Positions 44,088 to 53,896 of a DNA stretch of 64,000 nt are shown one piece after another. Source of the DNA: Shinisaurus crocodilurus (taxonomy: Eukaryota; Chordata; Lepidosauria; Squamata; Shinisauridae); the NCBI GenBank assembly GCA_021292165.1, contig CM037878.1:10594857-10658856 (forward strand). Reading direction: 5' to 3'. Under the pieces are notes generated by a model, which was not told the DNA's origin, did no database searches, and worked only from the letters and a program-made list of their open reading frames with translations. Positions within the stretch are counted from its first letter, which is position 1, and every line of letters begins with the position of its first letter. The position numbers and the translations under genes are program-made.

Positions 44088-44322
44088 TTATGGTGTGAAT
44101 AATAGCCATTATACGTAGCATTTTAGACGTACTTCAGAGCAGCATCCAGTCTTTTCAGACCAGGGACCCCCCTTCAGCCCAAGCATGCATTTGGAGGAGA
44201 CCCACTTTTCTTTTTACCGTGTATTTTGTACGGTGGCAGAGCTGCTCTCGCGACCCAGGTTAGGCCAGGCTGCCAGCTAGCAGTGGGTCCCGACCCACCA
44301 GTTGAAGGCCCGTGCTTTCAAG

Positions 44323-44451
44323 CAGGCGTGGGGAAACGTGTGGTTCTCCAGATGTTGTTGGACTGCAACTCCCATCGGCATAGCCAATGGTGAGGGATGA
44401 TGGGAATTGCAGTCCAACATCATCTGGGGAGCCACACATCTTCCATCCCTG
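44323..44451. mobile_element. Palindromic MITE, family C
   Basis: CAGGCGTGGGGAAACGTGTG to CCACACATCTTCCATCCCTG. The arms share CTCCAGATGTTGTTGGACTG and CAACTCCCATC. Flanks CTTTCAAG and CTTTGTAA match partly. Confidence 0.72.
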
Positions 44452-44454
44452 CTT

Positions 44455-45085
44455 TGTAAAGCGCTTTATGTATATCCCTTCAGAAATCCGTATGACAACC
44501 CTGTAAGGTAGGCCAGTATTAAATTGCTACTCTGCCTCCCCCCCCCCTCGCACCCTGGCTGCTTAGTCTCTTCCTCTTCAGCTCCTGCTGTTTCTCGTCT
44601 TCGTCCTCCTTCTTCTATCGCTATTCTGCCTGTTCCCCCACCCTCGCCCAAATCTTCCCAACCTCTGCAGAAAGCCTGCAGACAGGTTGCCTCGATCAAG
44701 CCCGGGTCTGTGCTAGCCCTGGTTTCCAACCCAAACCATGGTCTTGAGCTTCCAAACCTACGGGCCAGCCCTGCTTCGTAGATGCTTGTTGCCTGCTTTC
44801 TTTCCCTGCCTGCCACCGGTCCCTATTTTCTAAGCGTCGTGGCTTCTGGAGGCTGTGGGAGCAGGGGCTGACCATAAGTTTGCCCATTCCTACGTCGGCC
44901 CCAAACTGCAGCTGAGCTTCCTGAGTCACGCACGAGGACTGAACTGAGCCACCCTGTGCGATCTGGAGGCAGGGAGAGGAATCTGAGAATAGAAGAGGGA
45001 CCCAAGTATTACAGTGAAGGCCCAAGACTTTTTGCCGCTCGAAGACGAGCCCAAGTGCTCCCGTGCCCCTCTAGGGGCCAAGGCT
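44455..45085. other. Unassigned sequence
   Basis: A short SINE-like scrap (CCTGTAAGGTAGGCC) at about 44500. No gene. Confidence 0.3.
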
Positions 45086-45089
45086 TCGA

Positions 45090-45213
45090 CAGCCTTCCCG
45101 GCGGCCTCCAAATGTGTTGGACTACAACCCCCATAATCCCCCAGCCAGCAGAGCTGGCTGGGGGATTATGGGGCTTGCAGTCCAACACATTTGGAGGGCG
45201 CCAGGTCAGGCTG
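45090..45213. mobile_element. Palindromic MITE, family B
   Basis: CAGCCTTCCCGGCGGCCTCC to GGAGGGCGCCAGGTCAGGCTG-type end. The arms share CCAAATGTGTTGGACT and CCCCATAATCCCCCAGCCAG, with both AAATG and ATAATC variants mirrored. Confidence 0.8.
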
Positions 45214-45334
45214 CTTTAAAAAGCCTTGCTGGACTATTCAGACACCGATTCCTGCCTCCCCCTATTCCTTCCTCAAAGCGCAGCCGGAAGCAGGTCACTT
45301 TGCCCTCATCGGTCTCCATCGATTGGGTTATACC

Positions 45335-45983
45335 CAGGGATGTTGAAGAGTCCTTGGTTTCGAGTCACGAGTCGAGTCACGAGTCTTTGGACCCGAGTCT
45401 CGAGTCCGAGTCCTTGGTCCAAAATGGTGACGAGTCACGAGTCACGAGTCACTCCCAAAGCTGACTCCACGAGTCCCTATTCAAATCAATGGGGGGTTTT
45501 CCCAACAAAATAAGGCTATTTCAGATGTGTGGCTTAAATAAATTCTAGGCACAAGTGTGCCTTTTTATTTCAAAACTCTGCAAGAACACACCAGGCAGAC
45601 AAACCCAAAATAACCAGACAGGCAGAGGCCTTTGTCTTGGACAATTCAACTGTGGAACTGGTCAAGAAGAGACCGGGCAGGCAGAGGAGGCTGGGAACCC
45701 CAAACAGGCAGGCAGGGGCAGCCAAACCCAAAATGTCTGAAAGGTTGCATTTTAGGAAAATGATTTAAAAAAAATAAACTTGCTGTACTTCCTAAAACCT
45801 ATCCATGTTGCATTTGAGGAACACGATTTTGGAACACGAGTCTCGAGTCGAGTCCTTGGTCTCGAGTCCCGAGTCGAGTCTCGAGTCCCATTAAAAATAT
45901 TGGGACTCGAGTCTGACTCGAGTCAGAGGGGGGACTCAGTCCGACTCACGAGTCGAGTCCTCGAGTCCGAGTCCCCATCCCTG
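45335..45983 (+). mobile_element. GAGTC-rich hAT-type MITE, copy 2
   Basis: 649 bp from CAGGGATGTTGAAGAG to GAGTCCCCATCCCTG. Perfect 8-bp duplication GTTATACC (45327-45334 and 45984-45991). It carries more GAGTC/ACGAGTC units and about 100 bp more interior (CAGACAGGCAGAGGCC region) than copy 1. Confidence 0.93.
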
Positions 45984-45991
45984 GTTATACC

Positions 45992-46375
45992 GTCCCCTAA
46001 GCTCCTGAGACGGGGCATCACCAGGGCTGGGCGGGCCGGGCAAGCAAGCAACCCCAAAGTCTGCTTTAGAGCCTCCACTAAGCAACGTGTCCTGCGATGG
46101 ATTCTTGCCTGAAAAGAGCGAATGCCTCGCCGAAAAAGAGGAGAAAAAGAGGACTACAGCTATACATAAAATCGGTACATGCTCACTTACATGTATACAT
46201 GCAAATCTTTGCTGCAATTTAATTAGTAGGACAGTGTTATCGTGTGCCTGACTGACTCTCCAGGAGGGGCAACTTCAAGCCTCTTCCCTGGTCTTCCTTC
46301 TTAGGGTTCTTCATCTTTAAATCGGACTTAGGTGGGACAAATACAGGATGCCTTCAAATAGAGAATGGTCCTAGT
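45992..46375. repeat. Mostly dispersed repeat family E fragment
   Basis: AAAAAGAGGAGAAAAAGAGG (about 46132) and CAAATAGAGAATGGTCC (about 46355) follow family E order. The rest is unassigned. Confidence 0.4.
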
Positions 46376-46382
46376 TGCTGCA

Positions 46383-46432
46383 CAACAACAACAACAACAA
46401 CAACAACTACTACTACTACTACTACTACTACT
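46383..46432. repeat. (CAA)n(CTA)n microsatellite
   Basis: CAA units, then CTA units, directly adjoining the LINE 3' end; probably grown from its tail. Confidence 0.85.
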
Positions 46433-47093
46433 CATCAGGCGATCACTCGTGACCGAGTAAGATTGTCTTCCGGGATAAAAGGAGGAAATTCTAAAGAAGA
46501 TTGTGTAGACTCTGGCGATGGGTCCGTAAGTGACTGTGGAGGCCAATTCTAGATCCACACAGCTTCCCACAGTGAGGACACAGGTTACCAGATAGGAGAT
46601 GGTCCTGTAAAGGATTCATTTGACGTGCTTTTCGCTTAGCACGTTTCTCCCTTTCACCTTGCACTCGGGCTTCTTCAAAGTCCATGGAACCTTTGTGAAA
46701 GGCCAACCTCCATTTAGATCGTTCATGGGCCAGAGCTTCCCAGTTTTCGATGTTTATATTGCATTTTTTTAGATTAGCCTTATGAACATCTTTAAACCTC
46801 TTATATTGACCACCGATATTCCGCTTTCCATCCTTGAGTTGGGAGTAAAGTAACTGCTTTGGGAGACGGCAGTCAGGCATTCGAACAACATGACCGGTCC
46901 ACTGAAGTTGGCGTTGAAGGATCATTTTTTCAATGCTAGTAGTCTTTGCTTCTTCCAGTACACTGACATTTGTTCGCCTATCTTCCCAAGTAATTTGCAG
47001 GATTTTCCGGAGGCAACGTTGATGAAACCTTTCAAGGAGGTGGAAGTGACGTTTATAGATAGTCCATGTTTCGCAGGCATACAATAAAGTTAG
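46433..47093 (-). mobile_element. Non-LTR retrotransposon C-terminus with C2H2 finger, copy 4
   Basis: An open frame of 197 residues (47084 to 46491) runs from YACETWTIYKRHFHLLERF to the C2H2 finger HSHLRTHR without interruption. 5' truncated at 47093, where an L2 begins. Confidence 0.88.
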
Positions 47094-47995
47094 TTATAAC
47101 TCGCCTTTCCCCCAGTACTGGGACTTGAGGTGGCTTTATTTACAACATTAAAACCTGTACAATTAAAACATATAACTAGAAATATACAAAAGTTACAAAT
47201 ATAATTAAATTTATAAAATTAAAACAGCAATAACAGTATAAACAACGGTGCTAATCCATCGCTTTCTCACAGGTCCAGACTATCCCCAAAGGCCTGCCGG
47301 AACAAAAATGGTTTTGCCTGCCTCTGGGAGCATAGCAAGGAGGGCGCCACTCTTACCTCCCTGGGAAGGGAATTCCAGAGTGTTGGGGCAGCCACCGAGA
47401 AGGCCCTCTGCCGCGTTCTTGCCAGGCGTGCCTGAGATGGTGGCGGAACCAAGAGAAGGGCCTCCCCCGAAGATCTCAGGGTACGGGCAGGATCATAAGG
47501 GAGAATACGGTCTTTCAGATATCCTGGACCCGAGCCATATAGGGCTTTATAGGTCATAGCCAGAACTTTGAATTGTGCCCGGAAACAGACTGGGAGCCAG
47601 TGAAGCTGTTGTGACAGAGGAGTTGTGTGCTCCCTGTAGCCAGCCCCAGCCAGCAGTCTGGCAGCAGCTCTTTGAACCAGCTGAAGTTTCCAGGCAGCCC
47701 CACGCAGAGCTAGTTACAGTAATCCAAGTGGGATGTAACTAAGGCGTGTGTCACTGTGGCCAAATCAGACATCTCCAGGAACGGGCGCAGCTGGCGCGCG
47801 AGCTTTAACCGTGCAAAGGCACTCCTGGCCACCTCCGAAACCTGGGCATCCAGACTCGGGGATGAATCCAGAAGTACACCCAAGCTGCGAACAGAGGACA
47901 GTCCTGTGTAAAAGGGGACTACTCTGTGTAACGGCGCTGCCTGAGGGCTTCGTAACTGCAGCTGCGGGAGATTGAACCTAGGGGGAGCCATGGCC
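47094..47995 (-). mobile_element. L2-like LINE 3' half
   Basis: On the minus strand two open pieces show LGVLLDSSPSLDAQVSEVA, HALVTSHLDYCN and AAPTLWNSLPREVR, the C-terminal RT region of an L2-type element. Frames are broken between them. Confidence 0.8.
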
Positions 47996-48017
47996 TGCTC
48001 AGAAGGGCCTTGATACC

Positions 48018-49062
48018 TGTGGAGAAAGCCAACCTAAAACCCCTTTCTGACACACACACACTCACCAAGGAGGGGGGAAGGAGACCCAGGGGGGGAGACA
48101 GCCAGTCTCCACAGAGACCAAAGGGGACAAACAACATCTGCATAGAATCACCCCAGGAAGCATCCCCAGGTTTGTCAATGCTCTCGTATATCAGCCCCAT
48201 CTACATAAGACTTGAATGCCTTGCCAGAGCAGACACTTCGGCACCCATAAGAAAGGGCCATTCAACACCACAGGATGGGACCATTAAGTAAGTGGCTTCA
48301 AAGGGACCCCACCCCACAGGGGGAAGGTGGGAACCCACCTGATTGGCCGCCCACCTGAGGAGGGTGGCAACCCACCTGATTGGCCGCCCACCTGAGGAGG
48401 GTGGCAACCCACCTGATTGGCCACCCACCTGATTGCAGAGGGAGGGGCTACCTGAAACCCAAGGTATAAAACACCCTGCGCAAGGGAACTGAGTTGTTGG
48501 ACCTGATCAGCAATCTTGCCCCATGCTTGGGGTAAGGGATGAAGGGATCGGCAACCCCGGGTAGCAGCACCCGGCGTGCTCCAGCTAGCTGAAATCACTG
48601 GCCGCTTGGGTTGACCGGACCCCCGGGAAACCAAGCTGAAATCACTGGCCGCTTGGGTTGACCGGACCCCCGGGAAACCAAGCTGAAATCACTCACGAGC
48701 CGCTTGGGTAGACCGGACCTCCGCCGGGAACCCAGCTAGCAGCATGCGGTTGACCGGGCCTCTGCTGGAGCCCGAGCTGAACTAACTAGCTGAGAGCCCT
48801 GAAATCACGGTGTCCTTGAGACCTCTTGCTTGCTACTTTGTACCGTACTGATAAGCTGTATTGCTGGCGTGTGTCTGGGTTGGTGAAGGTCATTTTGTAA
48901 ATAAACTTGTTTTATAAAAGATACTTTTGTGGCTATAAGTTATCCCTTTGTTCTGGGCTAAGGGTGATAGTTGCTGGGGGACCTCGGAGAAGGCCCGCCC
49001 CAGGACTCGCTACCCCCTTAGCATTGAACCCACGCAGAAGACCAGGTTGTCGGTCTTCCACT
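48018..49062 (+). mobile_element. Solo LTR, copy 2
   Basis: 1045 bp from TGTGGAGAAAGCC to GGTCTTCCACT, with a perfect 5-bp target duplication ATACC (48013-48017 and 49063-49067). Inverted CCAAT boxes (GATTGG) sit at 48341, 48378 and 48415 at a 37-bp period. The TATA box is at 48465-48470 and AATAAA at 48900-48905. Tandem units with CCGCTTGGGTTGACCGGACC lie at about 48600-48720. No internal viral genes adjoin. Confidence 0.88.
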
Positions 49063-49107
49063 ATACCCTTTTGTCCAAAGAGGGCAGAGAGTGCTTCCCA
49101 AGCTCCC

Positions 49108-49145
49108 AGTGTGTGTGTGTGTGTGTGTGTGTGTTTGTGTGCGTG
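49108..49145. repeat. (GT)n microsatellite
   Basis: GT run with minor interruptions. Confidence 0.85.
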
Positions 49146-49149
49146 CGGC

Positions 49150-49740
49150 TTTTGTCCCTCATGTTCACGGTGTGGGTTTCACACCTCTGCCCGCAAGGAG
49201 CCACCCTCCGGTCCCGGTGGGCTCAGAAAGCCCTCGGCCTGAGCACTGATGGACCAGGAAGGCCTTTTGCGAGATGCCCAGCTGCCGCGGGTTACCATGG
49301 CAGCTGCAAAGTGGCGTATGAGCGAGGCTGCGACCGTCTTTTGACGATATCCAAGCATCTTTTGGCCAGGCGACCACAATGTCCGAAGCCGCCTGTCTGA
49401 AGAACTCAAAATGCCACACGGTGTCCTTTTTCCTTGACCTTTCCAGGCAATGCTGGCTGGGAGCCGGGAGCTTGCAGTCTGAAAATGAAAACCCAGGTTC
49501 TCCGGAGGACAGTTTCTCCCTCCTCGGTTTCCACCAACGGGTGATTGTAAGAATGTTCCGCTTTGCCAGCACGGATAAAGCTGCCTTGTGCAGGGCGGGG
49601 CACTATCTAGCCTCTATTCTCTGCTCTGCTTGGATCTCTCCGGAGTGTCTCAGGCAGAGAAAGAGGTCTTTCTCTGCCTCAAATCCTTTAACTGGAGATG
49701 CCAAGGATTGAAACGGGGGACCGTTTGCAAGCCGAGCGCA
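49150..49740. other. Unassigned sequence
   Basis: Complex sequence without a recognised repeat; the open frames here show no known domain. Confidence 0.3.
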
Positions 49741-49984
49741 GTGTGGTATGGCCAAAAAAGAGGGAATGCACCATCGAAAAAGAGGACACCCATTTGCAAA
49801 GCATTCACATATGAAAATGTATCTGTATAGATGCAGATTTGGAATTAATCTTTAATTAGGAACACAGGACATCTCTCCATAGGGGAGAAGGCTGACTAGG
49901 TGACCTGTGGGCCTTGCAGCGTCTGCCGTCCAGGGGCTGAGTGCTGGTGAGCACACGCGCTGTGCCAGTGCTCTTGACACAGCG

Positions 49985-50310
49985 CCGACGAGTTAAACTA
50001 TGGAACTCACTTCCACAAGATGTGGCGATGGCCACCAATCTGGAGGGCTTTAAAAGGGGATTGGACACATTCGTGGAGGAGAAGGCCACCAACGGCCACT
50101 AATCCTGATGGCTATATGCTACCTCCAGTATCAGAGTCAGTCTGCCTACGTGCACCAGTTGCTGGGGAACATGGGCGGGAGGGTGCTGTTGCACTCATGC
50201 TTGTGGGATCCTGTGGGCAGCTGGTTGGCCACTGTGCGAACAGAATGCTGGACCGGATGGACCCTTGGTCTGATCCAGCCGGGCTGTTCCTATGTGAGCA
50301 ATTTCAAGGC
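49985..50310 (+). mobile_element. CR1/L3-like LINE 3' end
   Basis: It encodes LWNSLPQDVAMATNLEGF-like residues, then CCAGTTGCTGGGGAACATGG and GATCCAGCCGGGCTGTTCCT. Reverse orientation of the copies at 17.8 and 59.4 kb. Confidence 0.78.
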
Positions 50311-50328
50311 TTCTCCCTCCTTCTAATC

Positions 50329-50474
50329 CAGTGTTCTCCAAGCTTGGGTCCCCAGATGTTTTTGGCCTACAACTCCCAGCATGCCCCTGGCCACGCAGGC
50401 TGGGGCACGCTGGCTGGGGCATGCTGGGAGTTGTAGGCCAAAAACATCTGGGGACCCAAGCTTGGAGAACACTC
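50329..50474. mobile_element. Palindromic hAT-type MITE, family A, AAGCTTGG variant
   Basis: CAGTGTTCTCCAAGCTTGGG is mirrored by CCCAAGCTTGGAGAACACT; both arms carry the AAGCTTGG variant. Perfect 8-bp duplication TTCTAATC (50321-50328 and 50475-50482). The terminal G is changed to C. Small duplication in the loop. Confidence 0.93.
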
Positions 50475-50724
50475 TTCTAATCCTTTATCTTTGAAGCAGA
50501 CTTGGACTGGGCAGCCCATCAGTCAGAGGACACCTTCAAACAGAGGACTGTCCCCTGCCAGCACTCGCAAAATAGAGGACTGCCCTCTGTAAAGTGGGAC
50601 CCCCGGCCACTCTAGTGTGCACTTTACCCCTGAGCTGTGGGTCCTCCTCACAGGGACCGTCTGACGCCACCCGGCACTTGGGGTTCCGCGCTGGGCACCT
50701 GTGTTGATTTTGATCTGTATCCAG

Positions 50725-50910
50725 GGATAAATTTGGACTGGGGCTTCGAGAGGGAGCTGCCTCAGACCGAGCCGGAGCCTCAGTCCATCTGGCTCTGCCT
50801 TATCTCCGGGGTCTTCAGAGAAGAGCCTTTCCCCAGCCCCGCCTGACGTCGCCAGGGACCCAGGCAGGGACCTTCTGCCTGCAAAGCACGCCACTCAGCT
50901 ATTGTTCTTC
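50725..50910 (-). mobile_element. tRNA-Ala SINE fragment, rearranged
   Basis: GGGAGCTGCCTCAGACC and GGGACCTTCTGCCTGCAAAG are the tail and head of the SINE with the middle lost. Confidence 0.5.
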
Positions 50911-50959
50911 ACCTAAAAATAAAGATTCCAGTCCTCATGGTTCTGAATAAAGGGCTGGA

Positions 50960-51180
50960 TTCAATAGGGACCTAGGGAGCTGCCTTATACTGGGTCAGGC
51001 CATTGATCCAGCCAGCTTCATTTTTGTTGATGCTACACCGGCACTAGCTCCCCAGGGTTTCAGGCGGCAGCGGTGTGTGTGTGTGTGTGTGTGTGTGTGT
51101 TTCCTAGCCCTACCTGGAGATGCTGGGGGTCAAACTTGGGACCTCCTGCTGGCAAAAGAGGCGCCCAGCCACTCAGCCGC
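50960..51180 (-). mobile_element. tRNA-Ala-derived SINE
   Basis: GAGCTGCCTTATACTGGGTC to CCTACCTGGAGATGCTGGGG and ACTTGGGACCTCCTGCTGGC. It contains a (GT)n run at 51073-51102. Confidence 0.75.
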
Positions 51181-51195
51181 AGCAGACATTTAGAC

Positions 51196-51329
51196 CAGTG
51201 TTCTCCAACCTTGGGTCCCCAGCTGTTTTGGCCTACAACTCCCAGCATGCCCCAGCCAGCATAGCTGGCTGGGGCATGCTGGGAGTTGTAGGCCAAAAAC
51301 AGCTGGGGACCCAAGGTTGGAGAACACTG
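51196..51329. mobile_element. Palindromic hAT-type MITE, family A, CAGCTG variant
   Basis: Both arms read CCCCAGCTGTTTT instead of CCCCAGATGTTTT. Perfect 8-bp duplication ATTTAGAC (51188-51195 and 51330-51337). Confidence 0.94.
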
Positions 51330-51464
51330 ATTTAGACTGTAAGCTTCTTGGGGTCAGAGGCCACTCTTTCACGTCGGAAACGCTGCATCCTCCCTCTCGC
51401 CCGCCCTTCCTTGCTGATTTCCTCTCTCGTTCGCCTCAGTTTTTCTCTTCTCCTCCGCACCCCC

Positions 51465-51520
51465 TTTCCTTCCTTCCTTCCTTCCTTCCTTCTTTCTTTC
51501 TTTCTTTCTTTTTAAAGAAT
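51465..51520. repeat. (CCTT)n(CTTT)n microsatellite
   Basis: CCTT units followed by CTTT units; a poly-A run lies at about 51578-51593. Confidence 0.85.
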
Positions 51521-51819
51521 CCCTTTAATCCCTTTCTTTGCTCACCGCAACCCCCTCCCTGAGATCCAGGCCTCGATAAAAAAAAAAAAAAAAGGCTCTC
51601 CCTCATTCTCTGGAAGCAACAGGATGCGCAAAATTGAGCCATGAACACTTTGTGAAATGAGCAGATCTCCAGGGGGAAGTGGGGAAGGTGCTCTCGAAGG
51701 GTCCGGGCGGGGACGGGACGGGGACCAGACCGGGGTGTGTGTGTGAGGGGTGTGCGGGTTCTCCGCAGCAGTGGCCCCTCCTAGCTTCCGAGACTCTCCT
51801 TGTATTGTGTGCTCTCTCT

Positions 51820-51942
51820 CTCTCTCTCTTTGTGAAATTAATCTGAGGTGGAGAGGCAGCATTATGTAAAGTGTGGTTATTGCTGATCGTAGGGGGGAAG
51901 CGCGGCTGATGGCAGAGTGCCTCTTTGTATTTTTAATATGCA

Positions 51943-51973
<31 letters not shown>

Positions 51974-52115
51974 CCGAGCAGTGCATTTTTCGGGTGTGTA
52001 ATTTGCTGCTTTTGCAGGGCCCGATTGGTATCATTTCTCCAGCAATGACAGCTTTTATTTGCTCCGAAATGAATGCTGTGAAATTTCCAAGAAATAGCCA
52101 AACGCCAGCTATTGT
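51820..52115. other. Possible conserved non-coding element
   Basis: GTGAAATTAATCTGAGG, TTTTTAATATGCATTTTTCC, CCAGCAATGACAGCTTTTAT and CTCCGAAATGAATGCTG lie in a low-repeat stretch split by a (CT)n run at about 51950-51973. Confidence 0.35.
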
Positions 52116-52329
52116 CTCGTGGCGGTGGAGCTGGGTGGGGGGACGGGGGACGGGACAGTTGGGGGCCCCCACCACGACAAGAAAACGGCCAGAGCCTTCA
52201 TCACCCCACAGGCAGCCGGCAGCCAGAAATTTCACTCCCATCATCCTAAACAGCCACGATTATTTCATCACATCTATGGCCATTTGGATGCGCAAAGTCC
52301 TTTCGGTTCCCCCCCCCCCGCCCCGCCGC

Positions 52330-52400
52330 CCAGCTGGGAGTTGTAGACCTTTTTTTTTCTGTCTAAAGATGCATAGGATGGATTGTACCCTTAGCAATGT
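52330..52400. mobile_element. Palindromic MITE family D, right end only
   Basis: GGGAGTTGTAGACC, then a T run, CTGTCTAAAGATGCATAGGA, as in the copy at 62.85 kb. Confidence 0.55.
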
Positions 52401-52494
52401 CTTATGTATGAAGACAGGCTTCCTTTTCAGCCATCAGGAACCTACTGCTGGTGACCTCACGTTCTAGTAACATAAGGGAGGGGAGAGACGATGT

Positions 52495-53095
52495 GAGGGG
52501 GCGGCCCACTAGGGCTGGAGCCCCGATTCTTTCATTTGGAGCCCCGATTCTCTGGGAGGCCATCTGCCCCACCCCACCCCCCTGCTGTCCAGGGGCACTT
52601 GCTGAAATAAAGGCACAGGGGCTCTGAGGATCTCTCATGCATCTGAGCCCCCTGAGTGAGCTGGCTTTTTTTTTTTTTTGCCCACATGGGCTGCGCCTCC
52701 TGCTGCCTCCCCTTGAATCTTTCTGCCTGAGGTTTTTTCCTGAAATCAAATGCCCTCCTCTCCCCTGTCCAGACACCCCTTTTTACAAATAGGGGTGTCT
52801 TTAGGAGACAGAGTCCTTTAAAGACACACACAGAGAAACTTTAGAACAGGGCTCTCCAACCTTGGGTCCTTAGATGTTGCTGGCGGCCTGCAGCTCCCAG
52901 AATCCCTTGCCATTAGCCATGCTGGCTGGGGCATGCGGGGAGCTGCAGGCCAGCAACATCTGGGGACCCAAGGTTCGAGAGCCCTGCTTTAGAGCATATG
53001 TCAATTAGCATATGCAAATTTGTGCTTTTTTTTATTGTTGTTGTCCTGTGGTCCTGAGCCCCCAGATCTTTTCTGTAACTAGCACCGCCCCTGAC
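52495..53095. repeat. Dispersed composite repeat, copy 2 (with nested palindrome)
   Basis: The same block order as 13165-13710: CTAGGGCTGGAGCC, TCTCTGGGAGGCCAT, CTGCTGTCCAGGGGCACTTG, the palindrome, CTTTAGAGCATATG, GTCCTGTGGTCCTGAGCC and TAGCACCGCC. Confidence 0.68.
52847..52986. mobile_element. Palindromic hAT-type MITE, family A2
   Basis: CAGGGCTCTCCAACC to GAGAGCCCTG; the arms share GATGTTGCTGGC and CCTGCAGCTCCC. Flanks CTTTAGAA and CTTTAGAG agree at 7 of 8. Confidence 0.88.
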
Positions 53096-53403
53096 GGAGG
53101 GAGAGAAATTGGTGTCTGTGGCACTTTCCAAAGGGTCATCTGCAAAGGACACATCCCTGTCCAAAGGGCAGGGGCTTACAGTCCGAATTTAGGGCTGTGG
53201 CAGCTGGGCAGTAGGGGAGAAAGACAGCCACAGGGAGGGGGACAAATGGATAGATGAATGCAGGCGTGGGTTGCTGCCCTTTCTTCCTGCACTTCTTGCC
53301 ATCGTGGCAGCAGGCAGAAATTCAGCAGGTGAAGCCTTTCCTATCTCCGCCTCGCCATGCCGTGTTGAATTTCCCACCATCGCTCCTCGCATATTCTTAT
53401 ATA

Positions 53404-53663
53404 CAGTCATGCCTTGGATTGAGAGCATAATTCGTTCCGGAAACGTGCTTGTAATCCAAAACACTCTTATATCAAAACGAAATCCCCCCCCCAAAAAAAT
53501 TTGTACAGAGATTTTTAATTTAAGCCGTACTACAGTACTTTGTATTGCAAGACGTTGCTTGTATATCAAGTAAAATAAATAAATAAATAAATAAATATTT
53601 TAAAATTTGCTTGTCTTGCAAAACGCTCTCAAACCAAGTTACTTGCAATCCAAGGTATTACTG
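53404..53663. mobile_element. Mariner-like MITE (CAGTAATACCTTGGATTG family)
   Basis: CAGTCATGCCTTGGATTGAG and GCAATCCAAGGTATTACTG ends flanked by TA on both sides (53402-53403, 53664-53665). 260 bp, non-coding. Confidence 0.85.
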
Positions 53664-53896
53664 TACTTATAAGCGCTTGGTATGTACTAAGAGCATTACA
53701 ATAAAAGCAAAGCACAGCCACCGCTGTCCCCGGCCGGAGTCTGGCAACTGACGGTTTCTGCCTGCAGTGAGGCAGACGTCCCCCAGAATCCTCCCAATCC
53801 ACAGGCCCAGCAGAAGCCCGAAGTGTGGCTTGTAATTTCCACACCTACATGCCCAGAGCTCTCCGTCTCCGGATGTTCTTGGCAGCCAGCTAACCA

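Larger units (their letters stand above)
41089..44090 (-). mobile_element. CR1 LINE with near-complete ORF2
   Basis: About 3.0 kb on the minus strand with endonuclease, reverse transcriptase and the typical CR1 3' end of tandem ATTCTATG units (41090-41118). ORF2 is split by one frameshift at about 42066. ORF1 and the 5' UTR are missing or not recognisable. The 3' region is also the tail of the 5S-derived SINE. Confidence 0.93.
49745..50625. repeat. Dispersed repeat family E, split by later insertions
   Basis: The first half is at 49745-49975 (AAAAAGAGGACACCCATTTG, GACATCTCTCCATAGGGGAG). The second half is at about 50495-50620 (AGACTTGGACTGGGCAGCCC, AAAATAGAGGACTGCCCTCT). Between them lie an L3-like LINE and a family A palindrome. 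Confidence 0.6.
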
